64,000 nt of DNA from Ignavibacteria bacterium (GTDB lineage: Bacteria > Bacteroidota > Ignavibacteria > Tepidaquicellales > OLB5), in contig JAUQWS010000023.1 in the NCBI GenBank assembly GCA_030835025.1, positions 62,001 to 126,000 of the forward strand, written 5' to 3'. The translations under genes were made by a program, and so were the position numbers. Positions 46,325-56,160 of the stretch are shown here, in pieces; the first letter of the stretch is position 1, and each line of letters starts with the position of its first letter. The notes beneath the pieces are model-generated. The model saw only the letters and a list, made by a program, of their open reading frames with translations. It was not told the DNA's origin and did no database searches.

Positions 46325-48424
46325 ATGAGAATATTTACCGGTTCTTTCTTTAACCGTATTTTCAAATATCTCCTTTCCTTAACATTAATAAGTGTAATAC
46401 TTTATGGCGGTTTCATATCCGCTGATGACGATGTAAACAAATATACCAGTGTTGGCAATATCGGCTTAACTGTCACAAACTTCGGGACTATCGGACACGG
46501 ATTTACACTTTGGCCGGGTCAGCCTTCGTGCGAGTATCCCAAAGGCTCGCAGATCGAACACCTTTTTGACGGCGGTATATGGGTTGGCGGCTACAAAAAC
46601 GGCGTGGTTAGAGTAACCACAGGTGCAATTGATGCCTCGAGTGCGAACCGCGGAGAAGGATTTGAATATACAAATGCTGCCGGTCAGACAATTTCGCAAA
46701 AATCATCGCTTGTGACTTCTCCTTTCTACTCAACAACTGCAATTTCGCATCAGGATTTCATTTGTGAATATACAGATACAGCTACAACCATAGGCGGCCA
46801 GGTCATAGTAAACCACGTTCCCATGGGGCTTAAGATAATTCAATCCTCTTATTGCTGGAACTATCCGTATGCAGATTTTTTCGTGATAATGAGATACCGA
46901 ATTGTGAACATTGGCTACCGCGGTGATAATTCAAGAATTGACAGCCTTAACGTAGGCATGTGGACTGACCTGGTTGTGAGGAATACACAGGTTACAAGGC
47001 CGGGCGGGTCATCATTCTATACAAAAGGCGGCAACGGCTGGGACTCGCTTTACAACATGGCATATGAATTTGACGCAACAGGTGATATAGGTTTCACGAA
47101 CAGTTATATCGGTGTGAAATTCCTTGGTTCTACTCCCTACGGTAGAACTCTATTAGACACACTACCAACAGGCAGGAACTTTGTGACGTGGCAATTCAGG
47201 AATACCGTGGACCCGACATATTTTGCTCCGCAATTTGACCAGGACGGTCAATTGCTTGGGAGGTACAGCAAGATGAAGGGGTTTTTCACAGGCGGAGTAA
47301 AAGTAAACCCGGTGATTTTATCGCAGATAAAACAGCCTTCAAACCGTTCGGTGCTTGTTGCAGGCGGACCCTATGAATCGTTAAATTATCTTGATACACT
47401 CGAAGTTGTTTTCGGAATAGTCTGCGCGAAGAAATCAGGAAATGACCCGCAGCAGTGGGATTCAACATACCAGCGCGCAGAGTTAAGAAGCCATGCAGAC
47501 TGGTGCCAGAAAGCATATAACGGCGAGGACAAGAACGGAAACGGCAGGCTTGACCCGGGTGAAGATATTAACGGCAACAACATTTTGGACAGGTATTTGC
47601 TGCCCTCTCCCCCGAACTCTCCCACCACAAGAATAGTGAACGAGAACAGAACGGTATCCGTATATTGGTCTGCAAATGCCGAAAGAAGCATTGACCCCAT
47701 ATCTTTATCAAAAGATTTCGAAGGATACAGAATTTACAGAACAAATGCGGGAGCGGATATTGATCCCTCAAAATCACTTCTTACATCATTTGTTCTGAAC
47801 GGAGATTTTGACAGCATAAACAATATCGGGAATAATACAGGGTTTGGTTACATAAAGCTTGCCCAGCCGAAAACTTTTGATGGTGATACCAATCATTACT
47901 GGTATAAGTTTGATTACAACAACCAGCTAAACGGCTGGCAGTATGTATATGCTTTAACAGCTTACGATAAGGGTGATTCAGCCAACGATCTTGAATCTCT
48001 TGAAAGCAGTCTTCTTGCAAATTCATACAGAATAATTCCCGGTACTCCGAGCACAGAAGATGAAGCCACTCCCATAGGGATATATCCGAATCCGTATTAC
48101 GGCAATGCCGCATGGGACGGGCAGCAGGAGCGTGAAAGAAAGCTGTATTTCTTCAACCTTCCTGAGCAGGCTGAAATAACTGTTTACTCAGTTGCAGGCG
48201 ATGTTGTTGATAAGTTCAGCCACGATGCAAAAAGTTACAACGGCAGCGATATTCAGTGGTTCAAGACATTTGGAGACGGAACGCAGATACTTGCCGGTGG
48301 TGAGCATGCTTGGGACCTGATAAGCAAAAATGATCAGGCCATAGCGACGGGATTGTATTTATTTACCGTGAAGAATCTGAAAACAGGTTTCATCAAAAAG
48401 GGAAAGTTTTTGGTGATAAAGTAA
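46325..48424 (+). CDS. Large secreted protein with FlgD/T9SS-like C-terminal domain and Ca-loop-like segment
   Basis: C-terminal IGIYPNPYYGNAAWDGQQERERKLYFFNLPEQAEITVYSVAGDVV...GEHAWDLISKNDQAIATGLYLFTVKNLKTG...GKFLVIK; internal DKNGNGRLDPGEDINGNNILD. Confidence 0.8.
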   Translation: MRIFTGSFFNRIFKYLLSLTLISVILYGGFISADDDVNKYTSVGNIGLTVTNFGTIGHGFTLWPGQPSCEYPKGSQIEHLFDGGIWVGGYKNGVVRVTTGAIDASSANRGEGFEYTNAAGQTISQKSSLVTSPFYSTTAISHQDFICEYTDTATTIGGQVIVNHVPMGLKIIQSSYCWNYPYADFFVIMRYRIVNIGYRGDNSRIDSLNVGMWTDLVVRNTQVTRPGGSSFYTKGGNGWDSLYNMAYEFDATGDIGFTNSYIGVKFLGSTPYGRTLLDTLPTGRNFVTWQFRNTVDPTYFAPQFDQDGQLLGRYSKMKGFFTGGVKVNPVILSQIKQPSNRSVLVAGGPYESLNYLDTLEVVFGIVCAKKSGNDPQQWDSTYQRAELRSHADWCQKAYNGEDKNGNGRLDPGEDINGNNILDRYLLPSPPNSPTTRIVNENRTVSVYWSANAERSIDPISLSKDFEGYRIYRTNAGADIDPSKSLLTSFVLNGDFDSINNIGNNTGFGYIKLAQPKTFDGDTNHYWYKFDYNNQLNGWQYVYALTAYDKGDSANDLESLESSLLANSYRIIPGTPSTEDEATPIGIYPNPYYGNAAWDGQQERERKLYFFNLPEQAEITVYSVAGDVVDKFSHDAKSYNGSDIQWFKTFGDGTQILAGGEHAWDLISKNDQAIATGLYLFTVKNLKTGFIKKGKFLVIK

Positions 48425-48430
48425 TGATAC

Positions 48431-48529
48431 ATTGCGAAACAGTTCTGAACGTAGTGAAGAACAGGAGAAGCAATCTCAAAAACAATATATTCAAATTGAG
48501 ATTGCTTCGTCGCTCCGCTTCCTCGCAAT
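48431..48529. repeat. Inverted-repeat copy of an ATTGCGAG...GAAGCAATCTC-type intergenic element
   Basis: Left arm ATTGCGA...GAACGTAGTGAAGAACAGGAGAAGCAATCTCAA; right arm TTGAGATTGCTTCGTCGCTCCGCTTCCTCGCAAT. Confidence 0.8.
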
Positions 48530-48564
48530 TAAAATTGAATTTTGAAAATTAAACTATATAAGTT

Positions 48565-50820
48565 ATGAAACGATTATTAATATATCTCTCGCCGATGGTA
48601 CTGGTAATTGCCATTGGGTTCCTATATCTCTATCCCTCTACAATAATGGAAGTACAGACAGTGCCGAATGATTCACTTGCGATAGGTCATGACCGCTCGC
48701 TTAAGATTGGTGATACGGTAACTGTCACAGGCAGAGTTGTAGCTCCCCCAAGGGTGAATCCTTCCGGCGGCGATAACCGCGTTTTGCTGAGAGGGACAAC
48801 ATCAAGGACTGCATACATTCAGGATACTACCGGAGCACTTTTCGGCGGCATAATCGTCAGACAGAGTGACACTAATACAACAAACACTTTTTTTGACCTG
48901 CTGGATTCAGGTGCAAAGGTTACTTTGACGGGCAGAGTTTCAGAGTTCCCCGACATAATTTCTTCAGGGGCAACACAACTAGGAATGGATTCGAATTCAC
49001 CTGCTGTTGTGGTCCATCCGACAATAAGGAAAAGACCTACACCGATAAATGTTAACGTCAGTGATTTTGATTCGCTTGGAACAGTTAAATTCCTTACCGG
49101 TGAGAAGTACGAGGGAATGTACGTTCAGCTTACTAACCTCACAATCGGACCGCAGAGTCCCCTGGGCGCAAGGAACATCAGAAGATTGATAGATGCAAAC
49201 GGTAATTTTATTTATTTAAGGGATTTCTCCAATTTCTTTTCCATAGCTCCCAATGACCCTGGTTTCCCGAACTGGTCTCCCCCGTCTATAGGGGCAACAG
49301 TTACATCCATTCGCGGAGTAATAATTAACAGCGCATATGCAGACGGAAACGGAGCTCTGTATCCTTATGTGATAGTTCCGATATATCCGAATGACCTTAC
49401 GCTTGGCAACACTCCCCCGTTTATAAGCAGTGTATCCAGAATTCCGGGAGTGCCGAAGCCATCAAATACAGTTCAGGTTAACGCTGTTGTTTCGGATACT
49501 CTTGATAACCCGATCGCTGTGGATAGCTGCCAGTTATTTTACAGAATTAACAGAGGTGCATACACAAGGCTCGCAATGACGCCTTCGGGAAATATTTACA
49601 GCGCAACAATGCCTGCGCAGGTACTTGGCACTCTGGTTGAGTATTTTATTAAAGCAAAAGATAACCAGGGAGCAACAAGACTGAATCCTTCTGATACATC
49701 ACGGTCGACGTATTTTTATTATGTAAGAACAAATGACACTATGACCATTAAGGACATACAGTACACTCCCAATAACGGCGGATTTTCAGGGTACAACGGG
49801 TATGATGTAACTACTGAAGGTATAGTGACTGCCGATACTTCGGATATTCCTGCATTTTCGTTCACCGGTCCCGGCGGCACGCAGACATCTCCCAGAAGAG
49901 TGATCATACAGGACGGTAATATAGCGGGAGGATGGAGCGGTATCTGGATAAATGGTAACGCAACTGATCAATTAGTAAAAGGACAGCGCGTTAGGGTAAG
50001 AGGTACGGTTGAAGAATCCAACGGGATGACAAGGCTCAGCATTGCAACTTCGGGGGATATACAGATACTGGCAAGCGGACAGCCTCTGCCGGCTTTTGAG
50101 GTGATGACACCGGGCGTTGTTGCCGATAACAAAATTGACGGTGATACAACTGCTGAAAAATGGGAAAGTGTACTCATAAGATTTGCTAACCAGGTTGTGA
50201 TTTCCTGTGTTAACGCACCTTCGCAATCAGGATGCACGAGTGTCTACCCTGTTCCCGATACATCTTTCAGAAGGAACTTCGGTGAGATACTGGTTACGTA
50301 TTCAAACGAGAACATCGAAGCAAGAATAGAACTACAGGACGGAAATCACAATAAGACCAATGGCTGGGATCCTGCAGGTCCGAATTATTACAATCCGGGC
50401 CCGAACCTTCTGTGGAAATGGGACGGCATAAGTACTTTACAGGGCGTGTTGTATTACGCATTCGGGAAATACAAAATGGTCCCAAGAACAAATGCAGATT
50501 TCGGAACGATAATTGCTGTGGAGCCGATCTCAGAAGTTCCGTCACAATTCTGGCTGAGGCAGAATTATCCGAATCCGTTCAATCCGGTTACTAACATAGT
50601 GTATAATATACCGGTTGAAGCAGAAGTAACGCTGCGGATCTACAATCTGCTTGGCCAGGAAGTGAAGACTCTTGTTAACGGAATTCAGAACGGGGGCAAA
50701 TACGAAGTTATGCTTGATGCATCAAATCTTGCTTCGGGAATGTACGTTTACGTGATCGAAGCAAATACATTCTCAGGCAGTAACTTCAGAGAAGTTAAAA
50801 AAATGGTTCTGGTGAAGTAG
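48565..50820 (+). CDS. Secreted multi-OB-fold-like protein with T9SS sorting domain
   Basis: Repeated GDTVTVTGRVV..., GAKVTLTGRVSEF, KGQRVRVRGTVEESNGMTRL segments; C-terminal LRQNYPNPFNPVTNIVYNIP...GQEVKTLV. Confidence 0.83.
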   Translation: MKRLLIYLSPMVLVIAIGFLYLYPSTIMEVQTVPNDSLAIGHDRSLKIGDTVTVTGRVVAPPRVNPSGGDNRVLLRGTTSRTAYIQDTTGALFGGIIVRQSDTNTTNTFFDLLDSGAKVTLTGRVSEFPDIISSGATQLGMDSNSPAVVVHPTIRKRPTPINVNVSDFDSLGTVKFLTGEKYEGMYVQLTNLTIGPQSPLGARNIRRLIDANGNFIYLRDFSNFFSIAPNDPGFPNWSPPSIGATVTSIRGVIINSAYADGNGALYPYVIVPIYPNDLTLGNTPPFISSVSRIPGVPKPSNTVQVNAVVSDTLDNPIAVDSCQLFYRINRGAYTRLAMTPSGNIYSATMPAQVLGTLVEYFIKAKDNQGATRLNPSDTSRSTYFYYVRTNDTMTIKDIQYTPNNGGFSGYNGYDVTTEGIVTADTSDIPAFSFTGPGGTQTSPRRVIIQDGNIAGGWSGIWINGNATDQLVKGQRVRVRGTVEESNGMTRLSIATSGDIQILASGQPLPAFEVMTPGVVADNKIDGDTTAEKWESVLIRFANQVVISCVNAPSQSGCTSVYPVPDTSFRRNFGEILVTYSNENIEARIELQDGNHNKTNGWDPAGPNYYNPGPNLLWKWDGISTLQGVLYYAFGKYKMVPRTNADFGTIIAVEPISEVPSQFWLRQNYPNPFNPVTNIVYNIPVEAEVTLRIYNLLGQEVKTLVNGIQNGGKYEVMLDASNLASGMYVYVIEANTFSGSNFREVKKMVLVK

Positions 50821-50929
50821 ATAAGGCAAAAGTAAGAAGGCAAAAGTAAAAAAGTCAGAATCTCTTTCTGCTTTTAGTCACACCTGCTCTTCCGCTTGGC
50901 GTGATAGAGTGGGAAATAAAGAAAGTAAA

Positions 50930-52318
50930 TTGAAAAAATTCGTAATAAATATTGCCGTTTTTGTGTTTATGCTTATGGGAATATCACTTTTCCAAAGCTG
51001 CACTGACATGCCTGATAGTTTAATTACTAATTCAGCGCCTGAAACGTATCTTTCTTTGTTTCCTGACAGCATAATCAGTCCGCACATAACGAGGATTAAG
51101 ATAACGTGGTGGGGCGATGATCCAGACGGTCTGGTGGCCGGTTACAGGTTCTCGTTCGATAGCACTAACTGGACATTTTCGGAAGGCAATGACAGCACAT
51201 TCCAGCTTGTTATAGTCGGCAATGACAGCACTTTCAGGTTCTGGGTTGCAGCTGTTGATGATAAAGGGAATATTGATCCTACGCCGGCGACGAATCTTTA
51301 CCCGGTATACAACTCTCCCCCAAGTGTTAAGTTCAATCTTGGAACAGAGATACCTGATACAAGTTTTCCGGTTGCTACGTTTTCATGGACAGGAACTGAT
51401 CCCGATGGTGACGGTTCAATACGCAATTACTACTGGGCACTGAATGATACAAGCAGCTGGAATGAGATCTCAGGAACGAGTTCATCAATTACTTTAAGGC
51501 AAAACAACGGCATAGTGCCGTCGCAGAACAACAGGCTTTACCTTAAAGCAAAAGACATTGCAGGGATATACAGTCCCGTTGTGAAAATGCCTGACTCGAA
51601 TAAGACATGGTTTGTTAAACCTGTATTCGGCAGGATACTTGTTATTGATGATTACGCCAACACGATATCTGATAACCAGCAGGCAGCCCAGTTCTTTACA
51701 ACAGCGCTTGATACAGCTGCGTTTAATCAGTACAGCGTACTTGATATAAAAGTCGGCGGAGGGGTTAACATACCGAAGATAATCAACCCGATGTTCATCG
51801 AAACACTAAAGCTTTTCCAGTGCGTCGTTTGGTATTCAGGAAGGGGGACAACTGTTTCAAATAATGCAAATTTCGATCTTGCACAGCAATCACTTCCTTT
51901 CTTTCTTGCCTTTGGAGGGAAAGTATTGTTCACAACCGGTTTCCCGAATAATGTTGAAGCACAGGGCAACATAATTAATTTTGCACCTGCCGATAGCGTC
52001 ACAAACTACACAGTACCGCTGATGCCTTCTGCAACTCAGACAATAGTTACAGATAATAACTATCCGCTGCTTGAATCAGGTGCTCCGGTACCTGAAAGTA
52101 TGAGAGGCGTTTATCCAAGGCAGGGAGCTGCAACAATATATAAAATGCCGTTCAATCCCCCATATGACACAAGCAAAATGACTGTTTGCATCAAGAACAC
52201 GCTGAACAATCCCAGCATTGTTTTCCTTTCTGTTCCTCTGAACAGAATGAACGGCAACGGCAATGCAGTTTATTTTTTAAGAAGAGTGATAGGAGCTGAT
52301 TTCGGTATCCATAATTGA
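50930..52318 (+). CDS. Lipoprotein, fibronectin/Ig-like fold, unknown function
   Basis: LKKFVINIAVFVFMLMGISLFQSCTDMPDS lipobox; PDGLVAGYRFSFDSTNW and DPDGDGSIRNYYWALNDTS Ig-like segments. Start GTG 50909 or TTG 50930. Confidence 0.8.
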   Translation: MKKFVINIAVFVFMLMGISLFQSCTDMPDSLITNSAPETYLSLFPDSIISPHITRIKITWWGDDPDGLVAGYRFSFDSTNWTFSEGNDSTFQLVIVGNDSTFRFWVAAVDDKGNIDPTPATNLYPVYNSPPSVKFNLGTEIPDTSFPVATFSWTGTDPDGDGSIRNYYWALNDTSSWNEISGTSSSITLRQNNGIVPSQNNRLYLKAKDIAGIYSPVVKMPDSNKTWFVKPVFGRILVIDDYANTISDNQQAAQFFTTALDTAAFNQYSVLDIKVGGGVNIPKIINPMFIETLKLFQCVVWYSGRGTTVSNNANFDLAQQSLPFFLAFGGKVLFTTGFPNNVEAQGNIINFAPADSVTNYTVPLMPSATQTIVTDNNYPLLESGAPVPESMRGVYPRQGAATIYKMPFNPPYDTSKMTVCIKNTLNNPSIVFLSVPLNRMNGNGNAVYFLRRVIGADFGIHN

Positions 52319-52319
52319 A

Positions 52320-55160
52320 ATGATAAGAGATCTATTTAAAATATCAATACTTGTTTTCATCTTTTCAGTATCTGCTAATGCGCAGAACGGTTCAATAAGC
52401 GGGATAGTCATAGATTCATCCAAGAACCCTATACCTGATGTTAATGTGAAGATAAAGGGCAGCTACATAGGTACTGCAACTGATATTGACGGTAAATATT
52501 CATTAATGAATGTGCCTGGGGGTGAATACACGGTTGAAGTCTCATCCATTGGCTACAAGACCGTTGAATACACTGATATTAAGGTGAAAAAGGATGAGAA
52601 CACAGCACTTGATATTGTGCTCAGCACATCATCTTTCACAGTCGGCGAGGAGATACTTGTTGTTGGCGAGCGTCCGCTGCTTGATATAGAGCAGACTGAA
52701 AGCAAGCATATAATGAACGCAAAGGATATCGAGGCAAAGATAGTTGAAAACGTAATTGATGTTGTTACACTTCAGCCCGGAGTTATCAAACAGGATGATG
52801 CGTTATTTATCCGCGGAGGAAGATCAGACGATAATTCATTCCTGCTCGATGGAGTATCCGTTCAGGATCCGCTTGCCGGTACGGGATTCGGGCTCCAGTT
52901 ATCTGCCCAGGCACTGGAAGAAGTAGAAGTTATAACAGGCGGATATAATGCAGAATACGGGCAGGCAACATCGGGAGTAGTGAACGTCAGGACTAAAGAC
53001 GGGGCCTATGACAAATTCTCTTTGAATCTGAGCTACAAAAGAGATAATCTCGGCTTCAATAAGGATTCAAGATCATCTTTTAATACAGATATATTTGAAG
53101 CAAACATTAGCGGACCTGAACCTATTACAAAATATCTTTTCAAGAGCCTGCTTGGGGTGAAAATTCCCGGTGAGATTACATTCTTCGGGAATTTCCTGAT
53201 GAATATTTCTGACGGCTTCACATCGGTTGCGGGACTTGTTGATGAGGGAACGCCCGGACATAAATCAACACAGCTTAATTCTTCTATATTCAAAGGAACA
53301 AAATTTGCGCCCCGCCAGAACAATAACTGGTACTGGCTTGCAAAAGGCACGTGGAAGCTGAGGGACAACATGAAGCTGGCATACTCTTTCAACCAGTCAG
53401 TTGCTATAAATCAGAACTCACAGAGCCTGCAGACGAACCTTGAGTATGTAGAACCTGACCCCGGTTACCAGTATTCATTCCAGGATATTCTTGATAATGC
53501 AAATACATATACTCACCTGAACATATTCCATAGCTTAAGCTGGGAGCATGCAGTCGGGAACAAGACTTTCTATGAGCTTAAGCTTACTAAATTCTATACT
53601 CAGCTAAGAGTTGATGCAAACGGGCTCAACTGGGATGAGTACACTGAGCCGCAAGATATAATCAAGCCGCCGTTCATATATTATCCGACGGGTGATACAA
53701 ATAACCCGTACGGAATAATCCCGGGTGACGGATTTTTTGATGTGGGAAATGCTTATACATGGCACGACCATTTTGTTGACGATTACCGCTTTAAGGCAGA
53801 TCTGAGCCATACGTTCAATCCGAAGAACAGGTTCAAAGCAGGGTTTGAGGCAGGTTACCAGGAAATGCAGCTTGTAGATATTTACAAACCATGGATAGGA
53901 ACATTTGGGCTGAACAATGACGCATATAAAGTTTATCCCATCTTTGGAGCATTGTACGCACAGGATAAGATAACATATAAAGGAATGATATTGAATTTCG
54001 GCTTGAGGCTTGATTACTGGTTCCCCGGCAAGCTTGTTGATGATGCGATAAATAATCCAAACGCAGTTACAATACCTGAGGAAGTGAAAAAGCAGTACAT
54101 GGAAGATACTTACTCCCTTTTTGGAAGGAGATGGAAGGGCAGGCTATCACCCAGAATAGGAATTTCACATCCCATAACAGATAACCAGACACTCTTTTTC
54201 AGCTACGGTCATTTTTCAAAGCGTCCAAAGCCGCAGTTTGTTTATGCAAAGATTGCAAATGTAAGTTCAAAGTCATCATTCCAGAAGTTCGGCAATCCGA
54301 ACCTGAACCCGGAAACAACTGTATCATATGAGCTTGGGGTAAGGAACCAGTTCACAAACGATGACGTGCTGACAATTACTGCATACTACAAAGATATCTA
54401 TGATTACGTTGCAACAGTTTCAGCCAAGATAAGCGATCCGCGTTTTGCCGGCCAAAGCTTCATTACGTATGTGAATCAGGATTATACAAAATCCAGAGGC
54501 ATCGAGCTTGATTACAAAAAGCGTATCGGAAAATGGTTCAACGGTAATATTAATCTAACGTATTCCATAGCAACCGGTAAAAGCTCGTCATCTGATCAGG
54601 GGTACCTTGTCGCAACAGGCGGAGCGTTTGAGACCATAGGTGAAAACTACCTGAGCTGGGATAGACCTATCCAGGTTTCTGCGAACACAAATTTCTTCTT
54701 CGCTAAAGGGACAGGAATATTCGGTTTTGGCAAGAACGTTATTGATGATATTTCATTTAAGCTAAGGGGATTCTATCAGTCAGGCAAAAGGTACACTCCC
54801 CAGTTACTTGTCGGATATCTTTCGGACGGCAGGCCTGAATATGAATCAGATATAAACAACCCGCTGAGCAAGCTTGCTGCTGACTGGTTCTGGATGGATT
54901 TGAGCATCGATAAGTATTTCCGTTTTAAGAACATGAGGTTAACACTGACATTTGAAGTTACAAATATTTTTGATATTAAAAATGCTGCAATCATTAATCC
55001 GGTGACAGGTAAAGCATATGAATACGGCGACGCAACACCGAACGGCTGGAACGACCCGCTGTATCCGGACCTGCAGGCTCCGCTATCGCCTTATCCTTTT
55101 AACCCGGCGAGGTATCTATCGCCAAGGCAGCTGAGATTTGGAATATCTTTCCAATATTAA
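52320..55160 (+). CDS. TonB-dependent receptor with carboxypeptidase-regulatory-like domain
   Basis: GSISGIVIDSSKNPIPDVNVKIKGSYIGTATDIDGKYSLMNVPGGEYTVEVSSIGYK, plug DALFIRGGRSDDNSFLLDGVSVQDPLAG, C-terminal RQLRFGISFQY. Confidence 0.94.
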   Translation: MIRDLFKISILVFIFSVSANAQNGSISGIVIDSSKNPIPDVNVKIKGSYIGTATDIDGKYSLMNVPGGEYTVEVSSIGYKTVEYTDIKVKKDENTALDIVLSTSSFTVGEEILVVGERPLLDIEQTESKHIMNAKDIEAKIVENVIDVVTLQPGVIKQDDALFIRGGRSDDNSFLLDGVSVQDPLAGTGFGLQLSAQALEEVEVITGGYNAEYGQATSGVVNVRTKDGAYDKFSLNLSYKRDNLGFNKDSRSSFNTDIFEANISGPEPITKYLFKSLLGVKIPGEITFFGNFLMNISDGFTSVAGLVDEGTPGHKSTQLNSSIFKGTKFAPRQNNNWYWLAKGTWKLRDNMKLAYSFNQSVAINQNSQSLQTNLEYVEPDPGYQYSFQDILDNANTYTHLNIFHSLSWEHAVGNKTFYELKLTKFYTQLRVDANGLNWDEYTEPQDIIKPPFIYYPTGDTNNPYGIIPGDGFFDVGNAYTWHDHFVDDYRFKADLSHTFNPKNRFKAGFEAGYQEMQLVDIYKPWIGTFGLNNDAYKVYPIFGALYAQDKITYKGMILNFGLRLDYWFPGKLVDDAINNPNAVTIPEEVKKQYMEDTYSLFGRRWKGRLSPRIGISHPITDNQTLFFSYGHFSKRPKPQFVYAKIANVSSKSSFQKFGNPNLNPETTVSYELGVRNQFTNDDVLTITAYYKDIYDYVATVSAKISDPRFAGQSFITYVNQDYTKSRGIELDYKKRIGKWFNGNINLTYSIATGKSSSSDQGYLVATGGAFETIGENYLSWDRPIQVSANTNFFFAKGTGIFGFGKNVIDDISFKLRGFYQSGKRYTPQLLVGYLSDGRPEYESDINNPLSKLAADWFWMDLSIDKYFRFKNMRLTLTFEVTNIFDIKNAAIINPVTGKAYEYGDATPNGWNDPLYPDLQAPLSPYPFNPARYLSPRQLRFGISFQY

Positions 55161-56157
55161 GAAATTGAAGAAATACCTATACATATTGGCCATTCTGCTT
55201 TTCTGCTCTGATGCAGCATTCAGCCAGCTTATTCCACAGCTTGGCAATCAAAGAGCGGGAACTTCCAGCCTTCAGTTCCTTAAGATCGGAGTTGGCGGCA
55301 GAGCGACGGGAATGGGTGAAACATTCGTTGCCGTAGCAAATGATATCACTGCACTTTACTGGAATCCCGCAGGACTTATGCAGTTTGAGGGCAATGGAGT
55401 TCATTTCACGCATGCGGAGTGGCTGGTTGACCTGAACCATGAGTTTTTTGGCGGAGTTTACAGGCTTGGCAATAACAATGCACTGGGTGTAAGTGTTATT
55501 TCGCTCAACACTCCCGCAATGCAGAAGACAACTGAATTCCAGCCGGGAGGAACGGGTGAATATTTCAAATATGGTGATCTTGGCATCGGGCTCACATTTG
55601 CAAGAAGGCTGACAGAACAGTTCTCATTCGGCGTTACTTTCCGTTACGTTGAAGAAACGCTTGCAGAGCTTAAGATGCGCGGTTTTATGTTCGACCTGGG
55701 TACATATTACTGGACAGGGCTTTCAAACACCCGCTTTGCAGTAACAATATCGAATTTCGGGCCGCAGGTGAAGCCGAGCGGCAGTGTAACAACGTCAACA
55801 GGCGGCACAATTTCGGAATTCCAGCAGTTTCCCCCGCCGACAATGTTCCGCATCGGATTTGCATATGATCCTATTGATAATAAAACGAACAAGCTCACAA
55901 CATCGATCCAGTTAAATCACCCAAACGATAACGCGGAAAACCTGAACCTGGGTGCGGAGTATTCATACAAGAATTTCCTTTTCTTAAGGGGCGGGTACAA
56001 GTTCAATGTTGAGTCGGAAGATTTCTCTGCGGGAGTTGGTTTTAAAGTACCAATATCAATAACAAAAACATCGCTGGATTATTCAATTGCGAATTTCAAG
56101 GATCTTGGTTTTACACATAGATTAAGTTTGAATCTCTTGTTTGAAAAGAAAAAATAG
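55138..56157 (+). CDS. PorV/PorQ-family outer-membrane protein
   Basis: GTSSLQFLKIGVGGRATGMGETFVAVANDITALYWNPAGLMQFEGNGVHFTHAEWLVDLNHEFFGGVYRLG. Confidence 0.9.
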   Translation: MEYLSNIKKLKKYLYILAILLFCSDAAFSQLIPQLGNQRAGTSSLQFLKIGVGGRATGMGETFVAVANDITALYWNPAGLMQFEGNGVHFTHAEWLVDLNHEFFGGVYRLGNNNALGVSVISLNTPAMQKTTEFQPGGTGEYFKYGDLGIGLTFARRLTEQFSFGVTFRYVEETLAELKMRGFMFDLGTYYWTGLSNTRFAVTISNFGPQVKPSGSVTTSTGGTISEFQQFPPPTMFRIGFAYDPIDNKTNKLTTSIQLNHPNDNAENLNLGAEYSYKNFLFLRGGYKFNVESEDFSAGVGFKVPISITKTSLDYSIANFKDLGFTHRLSLNLLFEKKK

Positions 56158-56160
56158 AAA

